Below the pieces are notes generated by a model, which was given only the letters and a program-made list of their open reading frames with translations, did not search any database and was not told the origin of the DNA. A stretch of DNA of 64,000 nt, from assembly GCA_045611845.1 (NCBI GenBank), contig JAZKXZ010000020.1:57120-121119 (forward strand), given 5' to 3'. Positions within the stretch are counted from its first letter, which is position 1; every line of letters begins with the position of its first letter. A program made the position numbers and the translations under genes. Below are positions 8,284-15,509 of this stretch, piece after piece. This DNA comes from Enterocola sp045611845 (lineage in GTDB: Bacteria; Bacteroidota; Bacteroidia; Bacteroidales; Paludibacteraceae).

Positions 8284-9816
8284 TTATTTGTTATTGTTAC
8301 CCTTGTCTGAGCCTACGCGGTCCATTGCACAACGGAAACCTATATCGTTACTGCTTTCTGCTTGTTCTTTGTAACGACGAGTAGAAGGGTTTAACCAGTA
8401 TGAGCGGTCTTTCCAGCTACCACCTTTATATACACGTGTGGTATTTGAAATATGAGTAGCAAGAAGTTTTTCTCTGTCACCATCTAGGCTTTCATCTGGG
8501 TTGTATAGACGATTAGTTGCTTTATCAGAGTCTAAAACTTCTAACCATTTGCCTGGATCTACTTGAGATTGAGCGTCACCGTCTTTGTAGTTACGAACAT
8601 CAAATTTGTTGTATTCTGCTAAACTGTCTTTAGAAACTGGAACTGCGTATGCTAAACGACCTAGGCTATCTAATTGATAGTTTTCTAGAGAGTCTTTAAC
8701 TGGAGCAACATAAACGTTACCACGGAATGGGTTGTATTCTGAGTATTCTTCGCTAGAAGCTTGACGATATACGTCCATTGTCCATTCGTTTACGTTACCT
8801 GCCATATTGTATAGACCAAATTCGTTTGGCCAGAATGAGTTTACAGGAGCTGTGATATTTGCTTTATCGTTTAAGTCGCCAGATACACCCATCATGTCAC
8901 CTCTACCACGAGAGAAGTTGGCCATGATTTTACCACGAGCCTGACGAGAAGGGTTACGTGTTTGAGAACCGTCCCATGGGAAAATACGACGTTCGTCATA
9001 GTTTTCCATATCTTTGTCTGATGTGATACCGTATGCAGCAAACTCCCATTCAGCTTCTGTAGGAAGACGATATTCTGGAAGTAAGATACCATCAGACATA
9101 TTTGTTTTACGAGCGTCACCAAATGCATTTACTTGAGTAGATTTTTCTGCAGCTGGGTCGTATGCATCAGTTTTTAGATATTTACCTGTATTGTAAACTT
9201 TAGCTACTGCAATAGAGTCGTTTTCAAAACGAGCAGAGTCGCGATAGATAGCTTCGAAATCTGGGAAGTCGATTACACCAGCTTCTTTAAGACGAAGTTC
9301 GTTTACACGGTCTGAACGCCATACGCAGTAGTCGGTAGCTTGTTCCCAAGATACACCTACAACTGGATACATATCGTATGCAACGTGTGTAAAGTAGTAG
9401 TTTAGATATGGTTCGTTGTATGCTAATTCTTCACGCCATACAGTTGAGTCTGGACGACATTTGTTTGCCACTTCAGATCCATACATGAAAGCCATCCAAT
9501 ATACATATTCTCTCCAGTCGCGGTTAGAGATTTCATATTGGTCCATGTAGAATGTATTTACAGTAACACGACGTGGGTAGTTATTCCATTCACTGTAAGT
9601 ATCTTCTGTTACTCTACCCATAGTAAAAGTACCACCTTCTACTAAAACCATTCCTGGAGGGGTATCTTGTTCGTAGTTGTCAACTACTTGGAAACCGCCG
9701 TATTCAGCATCGTTATATTTCCAACCAGTAGTGTTAGAAGTACTTTTGTTACACGAAGAAATAGCTAGCATAGAAAGACCAGCTAAAACGAAAGTTAAAA
9801 TGTTTTTTATTTTCAT
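8284..9816 (-). CDS. GldK/GldJ-like SUMF1-domain lipoprotein (type IX secretion/gliding related)
   Basis: A 510-residue lipoprotein with a signal peptide ending in the lipobox LAISSC (Cys22). A formylglycine-generating-enzyme-like (FGE/SUMF1) domain starts around GMVLVEGGTFTMG (about residue 55). It closes with the family hallmarks WEFAAYG, GNVNEWT, KGGSW and IGFRC. Family knowledge: GldJ and GldK/PorK are FGE-fold lipoproteins of the T9SS outer-membrane ring or gliding machinery and are not enzymes. The motif NFYMD(Q/E)-type segment with REYVYWM matches this group. GldK normally sits with gldLMN, which are absent here, so GldJ or another paralogue is more likely. It is monocistronic, with its own promoter and terminator. 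A T9SS cargo occurs elsewhere in the window. Confidence 0.8.
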   Translation of the reverse strand: MKIKNILTFVLAGLSMLAISSCNKSTSNTTGWKYNDAEYGGFQVVDNYEQDTPPGMVLVEGGTFTMGRVTEDTYSEWNNYPRRVTVNTFYMDQYEISNRDWREYVYWMAFMYGSEVANKCRPDSTVWREELAYNEPYLNYYFTHVAYDMYPVVGVSWEQATDYCVWRSDRVNELRLKEAGVIDFPDFEAIYRDSARFENDSIAVAKVYNTGKYLKTDAYDPAAEKSTQVNAFGDARKTNMSDGILLPEYRLPTEAEWEFAAYGITSDKDMENYDERRIFPWDGSQTRNPSRQARGKIMANFSRGRGDMMGVSGDLNDKANITAPVNSFWPNEFGLYNMAGNVNEWTMDVYRQASSEEYSEYNPFRGNVYVAPVKDSLENYQLDSLGRLAYAVPVSKDSLAEYNKFDVRNYKDGDAQSQVDPGKWLEVLDSDKATNRLYNPDESLDGDREKLLATHISNTTRVYKGGSWKDRSYWLNPSTRRYKEQAESSNDIGFRCAMDRVGSDKGNNNK

Positions 9817-9855
9817 AGTAATCGATATATTCCGAAGGTTATTTTTTATCGCCTA

Positions 9856-9863
9856 CAAAGATA
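9856..9863 (-). promoter_or_regulatory. Putative -7 element for the lipoprotein gene
   Basis: Minus strand reads TATCTTTG, matching TAnnTTTG, about 40 bp upstream of the ATG at 9816. No clear -33 TTG was found. Confidence 0.45.
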
Positions 9864-9939
9864 ACTGAATTTTTGTATAGATATTGTATGAAAACCAAAA
9901 AAAAATTGTTTTTTTTCAAAAAGTGGTCTATATTTTTTT

Positions 9940-9948
9940 TATTTTTGC
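9940..9948 (+). promoter_or_regulatory. Putative -7 element for folP-cdaA
   Basis: TATTTTTGC 16 bp upstream of the folP ATG matches TAnnTTTG(C). The surrounding T/A-rich DNA makes chance matches more likely, and no clean -33 element was found. Confidence 0.4.
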
Positions 9949-9963
9949 AAAAAAACTAAGGAA

Positions 9964-10740
9964 ATGCCACATAAAGAAGACTTAACTATTTGCATTAAAG
10001 GGAAGTTAATAGATTTCAGTTCTCCTAAAATAATGGGGATTGTTAATTGCACCACAGACTCTTTCTACGAAAAAAGCAGATGGAATCTAGATTCTCTAAA
10101 ATATGCCGATATTATTGATATAGGTGGATGTTCTACTAGACCGGGCTCTACCCCTGTAGATAAAAGTCAAGAAAAGAAACAATTAAATAAGGGTATAAAC
10201 CTACTTAGAGAAAGATTTCCAGGAGCAATTATATCCGTTGACACATTTAGACCAAGCATTGCTCAGTGGGCTATAGAAGAAAAAGGTGTTGATATAATAA
10301 ATGATGTATCTGGCGGTATGGTAAATATGTTTGAAACCGCTGCTAAATATAATGTACCATACATTCTAACCTTTGCTGAAGAAGGTTTTTCTGCCGATAT
10401 GATGTATTTCTTTTCTAAAAAAATAGAAAAATTATACTCTCTTGGCGTTAGCGACATTATATTAGACCCTGGATTTGGTTTTAACAAAACTATGGAACAA
10501 AACTTTGAGATAGCCAAGAATATGGACTGTCTTAAATGTTTCAATTTACCTATTTTGGTAGGTATTTCTAGAAAATCTATGGTTCAACACGCCACAAGCA
10601 CAAATGCAAACTCTGCCCTAAACGGCACCACAGCATTAAATGCTATTCTTTTAGAAAAAGGAGCAAATATTCTTAGGGTACACGACACTAAAGAAGCTAA
10701 AGAAACAGTTAATATATTTGAACACATATATAACGTATGA
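9964..10740 (+). CDS. folP: Dihydropteroate synthase
   Basis: Condenses p-aminobenzoate with hydroxymethyl-dihydropterin diphosphate in folate synthesis. At 258 residues it is shorter than most homologues. The expected residues are present: Asn in loop 1 (IVNCTTDSF), Thr-Arg in GGCSTRPG, Asp in SVDTF, Asn in INDVSGG, LDPGFGF, Lys in SRKSM, and RVHD at the end. Loop 1 lacks the usual TPDSF proline. Loop 2 has Cys where GGESTRPG has Glu, the connector between them is shortened, and the common HMQG motif is replaced (LTFAEEG). These changes lie in the pterin/pABA/sulfonamide loops. The stop overlaps cdaA by 4 bp. Confidence 0.93.
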   Translation: MPHKEDLTICIKGKLIDFSSPKIMGIVNCTTDSFYEKSRWNLDSLKYADIIDIGGCSTRPGSTPVDKSQEKKQLNKGINLLRERFPGAIISVDTFRPSIAQWAIEEKGVDIINDVSGGMVNMFETAAKYNVPYILTFAEEGFSADMMYFFSKKIEKLYSLGVSDIILDPGFGFNKTMEQNFEIAKNMDCLKCFNLPILVGISRKSMVQHATSTNANSALNGTTALNAILLEKGANILRVHDTKEAKETVNIFEHIYNV

Positions 10741-11513
10741 TAGAATTTCACCTTAAAGACCTACTAGACATTCTTATAGTAGCGTTTCTACTTTACCAAA
10801 CATACAGACTACTAAAAGGAACTTCGGGAATGAATATTTTCGCAGTTCTTTTAACCTTCGTTGTTGTATGGTTTTTGGTTTCTTACGTTTTCCAAATGGA
10901 ACTTTTAGGTTCTATTATAAATAAGGTAGCAAATGTAGGTATCATCCTTATTGTAATCCTTTTCCAAGACGAGATAAGAAACTTTATGGCTAAACTTTTT
11001 AGCCGTACAGCCACAAATGGTTTGGTAAAAAGGATTAAAAAAATGATTTTTAAAGTAGATGACACCAATCACATGAGTGGTATTGAGCAGATAACTCAAG
11101 CCGTATTCAACTGCGCAAAAACAAAAACAGGTGTATTAATAGTTATAGAACAAGAAGCAGAACTTACCCACTATGGACTAAGTGGCGAGGTAATCGACGC
11201 TGAAATAAACTCTCGCCTTATAGAAAATATATTCTTTAAAAACACCCCTCTACACGACGGCGCCATGATTATTTCTAAAGACAGAATTATGGCTGCAGGT
11301 TGTATTCTACCCGTGTCTAACAGAACAGACATACCTAAACACCTAGGTCTTCGTCACCGTGCAGGACTTGGCATGACAGAAAAAACCGACGCACTTGTTA
11401 TTATTGTTTCGGAGGAAACTGGGAAAGTATCTTGTATGAAACAAGGCACATTAAATCTAGGTGTTAATAAAGAAGAACTTACTTCTTTCCTAAAGAAAGG
11501 TAGTATTAATTAG
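10737..11513 (+). CDS. cdaA: Membrane-bound diadenylate cyclase CdaA
   Basis: Makes cyclic di-AMP from two ATP at the inner face of the membrane. Three predicted transmembrane helices (about residues 10-25, 33-52 and 60-77) precede a short coiled linker and the DisA_N cyclase domain. The catalytic motifs DGA (174-176) and RHR (206-208) are both intact. At 258 residues the length is normal for CdaA. It is translationally coupled to folP by a 4-bp overlap, an arrangement common in Bacteroidetes. In Firmicutes the partner gene encodes CdaR; no CdaR-like YbbR protein is adjacent here. Confidence 0.95.
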   Translation: MIEFHLKDLLDILIVAFLLYQTYRLLKGTSGMNIFAVLLTFVVVWFLVSYVFQMELLGSIINKVANVGIILIVILFQDEIRNFMAKLFSRTATNGLVKRIKKMIFKVDDTNHMSGIEQITQAVFNCAKTKTGVLIVIEQEAELTHYGLSGEVIDAEINSRLIENIFFKNTPLHDGAMIISKDRIMAAGCILPVSNRTDIPKHLGLRHRAGLGMTEKTDALVIIVSEETGKVSCMKQGTLNLGVNKEELTSFLKKGSIN

Positions 11514-11521
11514 ATTTTTGC

Positions 11522-11530
11522 TAACTTTGC
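11522..11530 (+). promoter_or_regulatory. Putative -7 element for the CoA-transferase
   Basis: TAACTTTGC lies 39 bp upstream of the ATG at 11570 and matches the Bacteroidetes consensus exactly. Confidence 0.6.
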
Positions 11531-11569
11531 AACGCTTTTGAAAAATCTATAACAAAACATATATAAAAA

Positions 11570-13054
11570 ATGGCTTACAATTTTCTTACAGCTGAACAAG
11601 CAGCTGAATTAATTAACAATGGCGACGTAATCGGCTTTAGTGGTTTCACCCCTGCTGGTTGTCCAAAAGAAGTTCCTTCTGCCCTAGCAAAACGTGCAGA
11701 AAAGTTCCACGCAGAAGGTAAAGAGTTTAAGATTGGTATGTATACTGGCGCTTCTACTGGCGATTCTACAGACGGTGCTTTAGCTCGCGCTAATGCTGTT
11801 AGCTTTAGAACTCCATATCAATCAAACAAAGATATGCGTACATCTTTAAACACACCAGGAGCTACCGAATATTTCGATATGCACCTTTCTCAACTAGCAC
11901 AAGAACTTCGTTATGGTTTCCTTCCAAAACCAAATGTAGCAATCATTGAAGCTTGTGACCTAACAGAAGATGGCGAAATCGTTCTTACATCTGGTGTAGG
12001 TATCTCTCCTACCATTGCTAATTTAGCTGACAAGATTATTATCGAGCTTAACAGCCGTCACCCAAAAGCTCTACGTGGTATTCACGATATTTACGAACCA
12101 CTAGATCCTCCTTACCGCAAAGAACTTCCTATCTATACAGCTAGCGACCGTGCTGGTAGCCCAGTTCTTAAAGTAGATCCTAAAAAAATCGTTGCTGTAG
12201 TAGAAACAAATAGAAAAGACGAAGTTGGTGGTTTCACAGCTCCAGACGAAGTAACCTCTCGCATTGGTAAATATGTGTCTGAATTCCTTACACAAGAAAT
12301 CAAAGCTGGTCGCATTCCTGCGTCTTTCCTTCCTATCCAATCTGGTGTAGGTAACATTGCTAACGCTGTGATGTTTGAACTTGGAAACAACCCAGAAATT
12401 CCTGCATTCCAAATGTATACAGAAGTAATCCAAGACGCTGTTATCGACCTTATGAAAAAAGGTAGAGTAAGCTTTGCAAGTGGTTGCTCACTTACTGTAA
12501 CAGACCCTGTTCTTCAAGAAATCTATGACAACCTAGACTTCTTCCACGATAAACTAATCCTTCGTCCACAAGAACTTTCAAACAACCCAGAACTTGTTCG
12601 CCGAATGGGTCTTATCACTATCAACACTGCACTAGAAGCAGACATCTATGGCAACATCAACAGTACTCACGTAATGGGTACCAAAATGATGAACGGTCTA
12701 GGTGGTTCAGGAGACTTTACACGTAATGCATATATTTCTATCTTTACAACTCCTTCTACTGCAAAAGGTGGTGCAATTAGTGCTATCGTGCCTATGGTAT
12801 CTCACATCGACCACAGCGAACACTCTGTTAAAGTTCTTATCACAGAACACGGTATTGCAGACCTTAGAGGTACATCTCCACGTCAAAGAGCAGAACTTAT
12901 CATCAACAACTGCGTGGATCCACAATATCGTCCAATGTTTAGAGAATACCTTGCAAAAGCAACTAAGGGTCAAACTCCAACCGATTTGAACTCTTGCTTC
13001 AATATGCACAAAGCTTTCATTGAAACAGGGGATATGAGAAACGCTAAATTCTAG
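11570..13054 (+). CDS. Succinyl-CoA:acetate CoA-transferase / acetyl-CoA hydrolase family
   Basis: A 494-residue class I CoA-transferase. It opens with the first Rossmann-like domain (NGDVIGFSGFTPAG). The catalytic glutamate lies in the YTEVIQD segment that follows GVGNIANAV, matching the AarC/Cat1 subgroup. The C-terminal half carries GGSGDFTRNA and EHGIADLRG. In anaerobic Bacteroidales such enzymes exchange CoA between acetate and succinate or related acids during fermentation; the exact acids cannot be settled from sequence. It has its own promoter and a strong terminator, so it is monocistronic. The codons look optimised (few rare ones), consistent with high expression. Confidence 0.9.
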   Translation: MAYNFLTAEQAAELINNGDVIGFSGFTPAGCPKEVPSALAKRAEKFHAEGKEFKIGMYTGASTGDSTDGALARANAVSFRTPYQSNKDMRTSLNTPGATEYFDMHLSQLAQELRYGFLPKPNVAIIEACDLTEDGEIVLTSGVGISPTIANLADKIIIELNSRHPKALRGIHDIYEPLDPPYRKELPIYTASDRAGSPVLKVDPKKIVAVVETNRKDEVGGFTAPDEVTSRIGKYVSEFLTQEIKAGRIPASFLPIQSGVGNIANAVMFELGNNPEIPAFQMYTEVIQDAVIDLMKKGRVSFASGCSLTVTDPVLQEIYDNLDFFHDKLILRPQELSNNPELVRRMGLITINTALEADIYGNINSTHVMGTKMMNGLGGSGDFTRNAYISIFTTPSTAKGGAISAIVPMVSHIDHSEHSVKVLITEHGIADLRGTSPRQRAELIINNCVDPQYRPMFREYLAKATKGQTPTDLNSCFNMHKAFIETGDMRNAKF

Positions 13055-13073
13055 ACGATTAATTTTTATTATA

Positions 13074-13117
13074 CAAAAAGAAGTGATTATCGTTTGATAA
13101 TCACTTCTTTTTTTGTA
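13074..13117 (+). terminator. Strong terminator after the CoA-transferase
   Basis: AAGAAGTGATTATC (13078-13091) pairs perfectly with GATAATCACTTCTT (13096-13109) across loop GTTT. A T-run follows and A residues precede, so it could act on both strands. Confidence 0.9.
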
Positions 13118-13442
13118 TCCTACCCCGTAGGGGTTCAACTCTAGGTAGGCAGGTATCAGAGTCGGACCCTGAGCCTGTCGAAGGGTTAAAAAGTATAAGG
13201 GTTACGGAATAATTAAGTTTATAAATCTAATTATTCGGTAGTACATACAAACGCGTTCCTGCTTGCCCTTCCTCTTTCGGCGCATAATTATGGTAAAAGT
13301 AAGTTAAAATATGTTAATAAGAAGGGGGGTAGAAAGTTTTTTGTACCTTAGTAGAATCATTTCTCCGACTTTCAAAACGATAAAAAAACAGAGAAAACAA
13401 ACATATTACTAACATATTACTAACAACAAAAAATTAGAGAGT
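13118..13442. other. Intergenic leader of the LRR-protein islet
   Basis: This is 325 bp without a supported gene. It holds the palindrome CCCCGTAGGGG (13124-13134), the hairpin motif at 13166-13186, and a G+C-richer texture than neighbouring spacers. Just before the LRR gene it contains a tandem CATATTACTAA duplication (about 13400-13425). No clear TAnnTTTG promoter was found; the driver of the LRR gene is uncertain. Confidence 0.6.
13166..13186. repeat. Short palindromic repeat of the CCCTTCGACAGGCTCAGGG type
   Basis: ACCCT...AGGGT ends enclose GAGCCTGTCGA. Read on the minus strand it contains CCTTCGACAGGCTCAGG. From memory this is a sequence seen in intergenic DNA of many unrelated bacteria; it was not searched here. 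It can fold as a small hairpin. Confidence 0.45.
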
Positions 13443-14909
13443 ATGAAAAAACATTTACTATTTATTTTTTCTGCATTGTTGCCCCTGTTGGCAAGTGCAC
13501 AGACAGTAGAGATTGAGGGTATCTGGTATGTACTGACCGTAGGAACTGGTCAAGCCGAGGTAACACGCAATCCTGACAATACCACAAAGTATACAGGTGA
13601 AGTCACAATCCCTTCTACTGTAACAAAGGATGAGGTGGAGTATAGCGTGACGAGTATTGGACAGAATGCTTTCCGTGAATGTAGTGAACTTACTGCTGTA
13701 AACCTCCCAAACAGCTTGACAAGCATTGGTAATTATGCTTTTTATGAAAGTGACGCGCTTACTGCCATTTCCGTTCCTGAAAATGTATCAAGTATTGGTA
13801 AATCTGCTTTCAATGGATGTACAAAGCTCGCATCTGTCACCCTTCCGGAAAGTATGGAAAGTATCGGAACTTATGCCTTTCGTGATTGTGCCCTTACCTC
13901 TATCGTTATCCCCGAGGGCATAACAAGTATTGGAGACCAAACATTCTACGGTTGCGATATTCTTGCCTCTATCACAATTCCTGCGAGTGTGACAAGTTTT
14001 GGTAGCGAAGCTTTCAGATCTTGTGAGTCGCTTACAGATGTTTATATCAGTAGCGTAGAGGCTTGGTGTAATATCTCTGTAGGTTTTAGGTACGATACCC
14101 CACTTCAATATGCTACTAACCTTTATTTGAATGGCACTCTTGTAACAGAACTCACTATCCCCGGTACAGTGACAGCTGTAAAAGATTACGCTTTTTATGG
14201 GCTAAATGGTATTACTTCTGTGATTCTTTCTGAAGGAGTGACGAGTGTTGGGGAGTATGCTTTCAGAGATTGTGGCAATATTGAAACTCTCACTCTTCCT
14301 ACAAGTGTGGAAAGTATTGGAAATAGTGCTTTTAATGGTTGTGAAAAACTTACTTCTATTACTTGCAAGGCGACTACTCCTCCTACTTGTGGTGGTAGCA
14401 ATACATTCGTTTTTGTGGACAAGTCAACTCCAGTGTATGTGCCAGCAAGCGCAGTAGAGACCTATCAGGCAGCGGAAATATGGATGGACTTTACCAACAT
14501 TCAGGCAATGCCCGAGGTGACTGTAACAGGTATTACACTTGACCAAACCACAGCCACCCTCACCGAAGGTGAAACGCTTACACTCACCGCTACTGTAGCT
14601 CCTGATGATGCTACCGACAAGACTGTTGTATGGAGCACATCAGATGCCGAAGTGGCTACCGTAGATGAGAATGGTATCGTTACCGCAGTAGCCGAAGGTA
14701 CTGCTACCATCACCGCTACCGCCAGTGGCAAAGAAGCTACTTGCGTAGTAACTGTAGAAGGGGGAGTTACCACTGCCATCGAACAGGTCGAGGCTCAAGG
14801 CTCAACAGTTGAAGGCTCAACAGTTGTCTACGATCTCATGGGTCGCCGCGTAAAGAAGGCCGAGAAGGGCATCTACATCGTGAACGGCCGTAAAGTTATG
14901 ATTAGATAA
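13443..14909 (+). CDS. BspA-like leucine-rich-repeat surface protein with Ig-like domain and sorting tail
   Basis: A 488-residue exported protein. The signal peptide MKKHLLFIFSALLPLLASAQ precedes a run of BspA/TpLRR-type repeats (LRR_5, about residues 60-330) with units such as VTSIGQNAFRECSELTAVNLP. A bacterial Ig-like Big_2 domain follows (about 355-440: VTGITLDQTTATLTEGETL). The tail VYDLMGRRV...KGIYIVNGRKVMIR resembles a compact T9SS C-terminal sorting domain as seen in Prevotella-like species. The linker holds a duplicated GGCTCAACAGTTG unit. GC content and codon choice, especially in the last 100 bp (GGCCGT, AAGGGC), differ from the neighbours, suggesting transfer. Probably an adhesin-like surface protein; the ligand is unknown. 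Confidence 0.85.
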   Translation: MKKHLLFIFSALLPLLASAQTVEIEGIWYVLTVGTGQAEVTRNPDNTTKYTGEVTIPSTVTKDEVEYSVTSIGQNAFRECSELTAVNLPNSLTSIGNYAFYESDALTAISVPENVSSIGKSAFNGCTKLASVTLPESMESIGTYAFRDCALTSIVIPEGITSIGDQTFYGCDILASITIPASVTSFGSEAFRSCESLTDVYISSVEAWCNISVGFRYDTPLQYATNLYLNGTLVTELTIPGTVTAVKDYAFYGLNGITSVILSEGVTSVGEYAFRDCGNIETLTLPTSVESIGNSAFNGCEKLTSITCKATTPPTCGGSNTFVFVDKSTPVYVPASAVETYQAAEIWMDFTNIQAMPEVTVTGITLDQTTATLTEGETLTLTATVAPDDATDKTVVWSTSDAEVATVDENGIVTAVAEGTATITATASGKEATCVVTVEGGVTTAIEQVEAQGSTVEGSTVVYDLMGRRVKKAEKGIYIVNGRKVMIR

Positions 14910-14923
14910 GGTAATGTGCAAAA

Positions 14924-14967
14924 AGAAGAGATGCGGATTCACGTGAGTGGGTCCGCATTTCTCTTTT
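14924..14967 (+). terminator. Terminator after the LRR gene
   Basis: AGAGATGCGGA (14927-14937) pairs with TCCGCATTTCTCT (14952-14964) around a loop, with an A-tract before and a TTTT run after. It is 15 bp behind the stop codon. Confidence 0.8.
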
Positions 14968-15308
14968 CCTATTCCTGAAGAGGGCGTTCCTACTTCCGGG
15001 TGTAGTCGATGAAGGTGTTGAAATCTACTTCTTTTTTCATCGTTACTGTGTGTTACAAAAATAAAACTTTATTCTTGCTTGACACAGTTCATTTTACACT
15101 CTCTTTTTTTCTTTTTTCCTCAGTGAGAAAGTTTAATGATTGTTCTGATAAACAAAGGTACTTCTTGATGTCTTTTCTTGCTAGACCAAGTAGAATGCCA
15201 AAGGCAGTCTTGCAAATAAATCCATCAAGGTAGTTATGGTGGTTTATCAGAGCAAATCAAATGTAAATCAAATATCGGGTAATTTTTGGGTAATTTTTAT
15301 AAAGCAAC
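14968..15308. other. Intergenic part of the islet
   Basis: This is 340 bp between the LRR terminator and the terminator-like hairpin facing tRNA-Gln. It has no complete gene. A plus-strand open frame (15009-15233) has no recognisable features and is not called. The minus strand carries an open fragment without a start codon, listed separately. The duplicated GGGTAATTTTT (about 15277-15298) is a short direct repeat. Confidence 0.5.
15089..15256 (-). pseudogene. Possible decayed coding fragment
   Basis: On the minus strand a 55-codon frame opens after a TGA (15257-15259) and ends in TGA (15089-15091). It contains no ATG. Its translation looks protein-like (HNYLDGFICKTAFGILLG, then ARKDIKKYLCLSEQSLNF) and ends in a charged tail. 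The lack of a start, the position in an islet, and an upstream stop fit a truncated 3' remnant of a gene. The parent family was not recognised. Confidence 0.35.
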
Positions 15309-15348
15309 AAACCCTAACTATTTTTTGTTTCAAATAGTTAGGGTTTTT
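15309..15348 (-). terminator. Terminator behind tRNA-Gln
   Basis: AAACCCTAACTATTT (15309-15323) pairs perfectly with AAATAGTTAGGGTTT (15332-15346). It lies a few bases beyond the tRNA 3' end. The T-run is better on the plus strand, so it may work in both directions. Confidence 0.75.
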
Positions 15349-15353
15349 CATTG

Positions 15354-15424
15354 TTGCCTCACGAGGATTCGAACCTCGACAGGCAGAACCAAAATCTGTA
15401 GTGCTACCATTACACCATGAGGCA
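15354..15424 (-). tRNA. tRNA-Gln (anticodon TTG)
   Basis: A complete cloverleaf on the minus strand. The acceptor TGCCTCA pairs with TGAGGCA, the D-arm is GTGTAATGGTAGCAC, the anticodon loop is TTTTGGT (anticodon TTG), and the T-loop is TTCGAAT. Discriminator A is at 15354 and CCA is not encoded. It has a consensus promoter upstream and a hairpin terminator downstream. Confidence 0.96.
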
Positions 15425-15441
15425 ATCCGCTCAATTGCGGT

Positions 15442-15471
15442 GCAAAGATAATACATTTTTTTTATACACAA
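15442..15471 (-). promoter_or_regulatory. Promoter of tRNA-Gln
   Basis: The minus strand carries TATCTTTGC (15442-15450) with a TTG 18 bp upstream (15469-15471). The -7 element sits 17 bp before the tRNA 5' end. Confidence 0.75.
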
Positions 15472-15509
15472 TAATTTTTAGTAAAAAAAATGCCTCTGCA
15501 CGCAATTTT

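Noticed and set aside
13130..13153. Sequence resembling a tRNA T-arm and 3' end (GGTTCAACTC...AGGCA) as a possible attachment site for tRNA-Gln
   Set aside because: It is in the opposite orientation to tRNA-Gln and too diverged; att sites should be direct repeats of the tRNA 3' end.
15009..15233. Plus-strand 74-codon frame in the islet
   Set aside because: Low-complexity Phe/Ser-rich N-terminus, no recognisable motif, and it overlaps a more protein-like minus-strand fragment.
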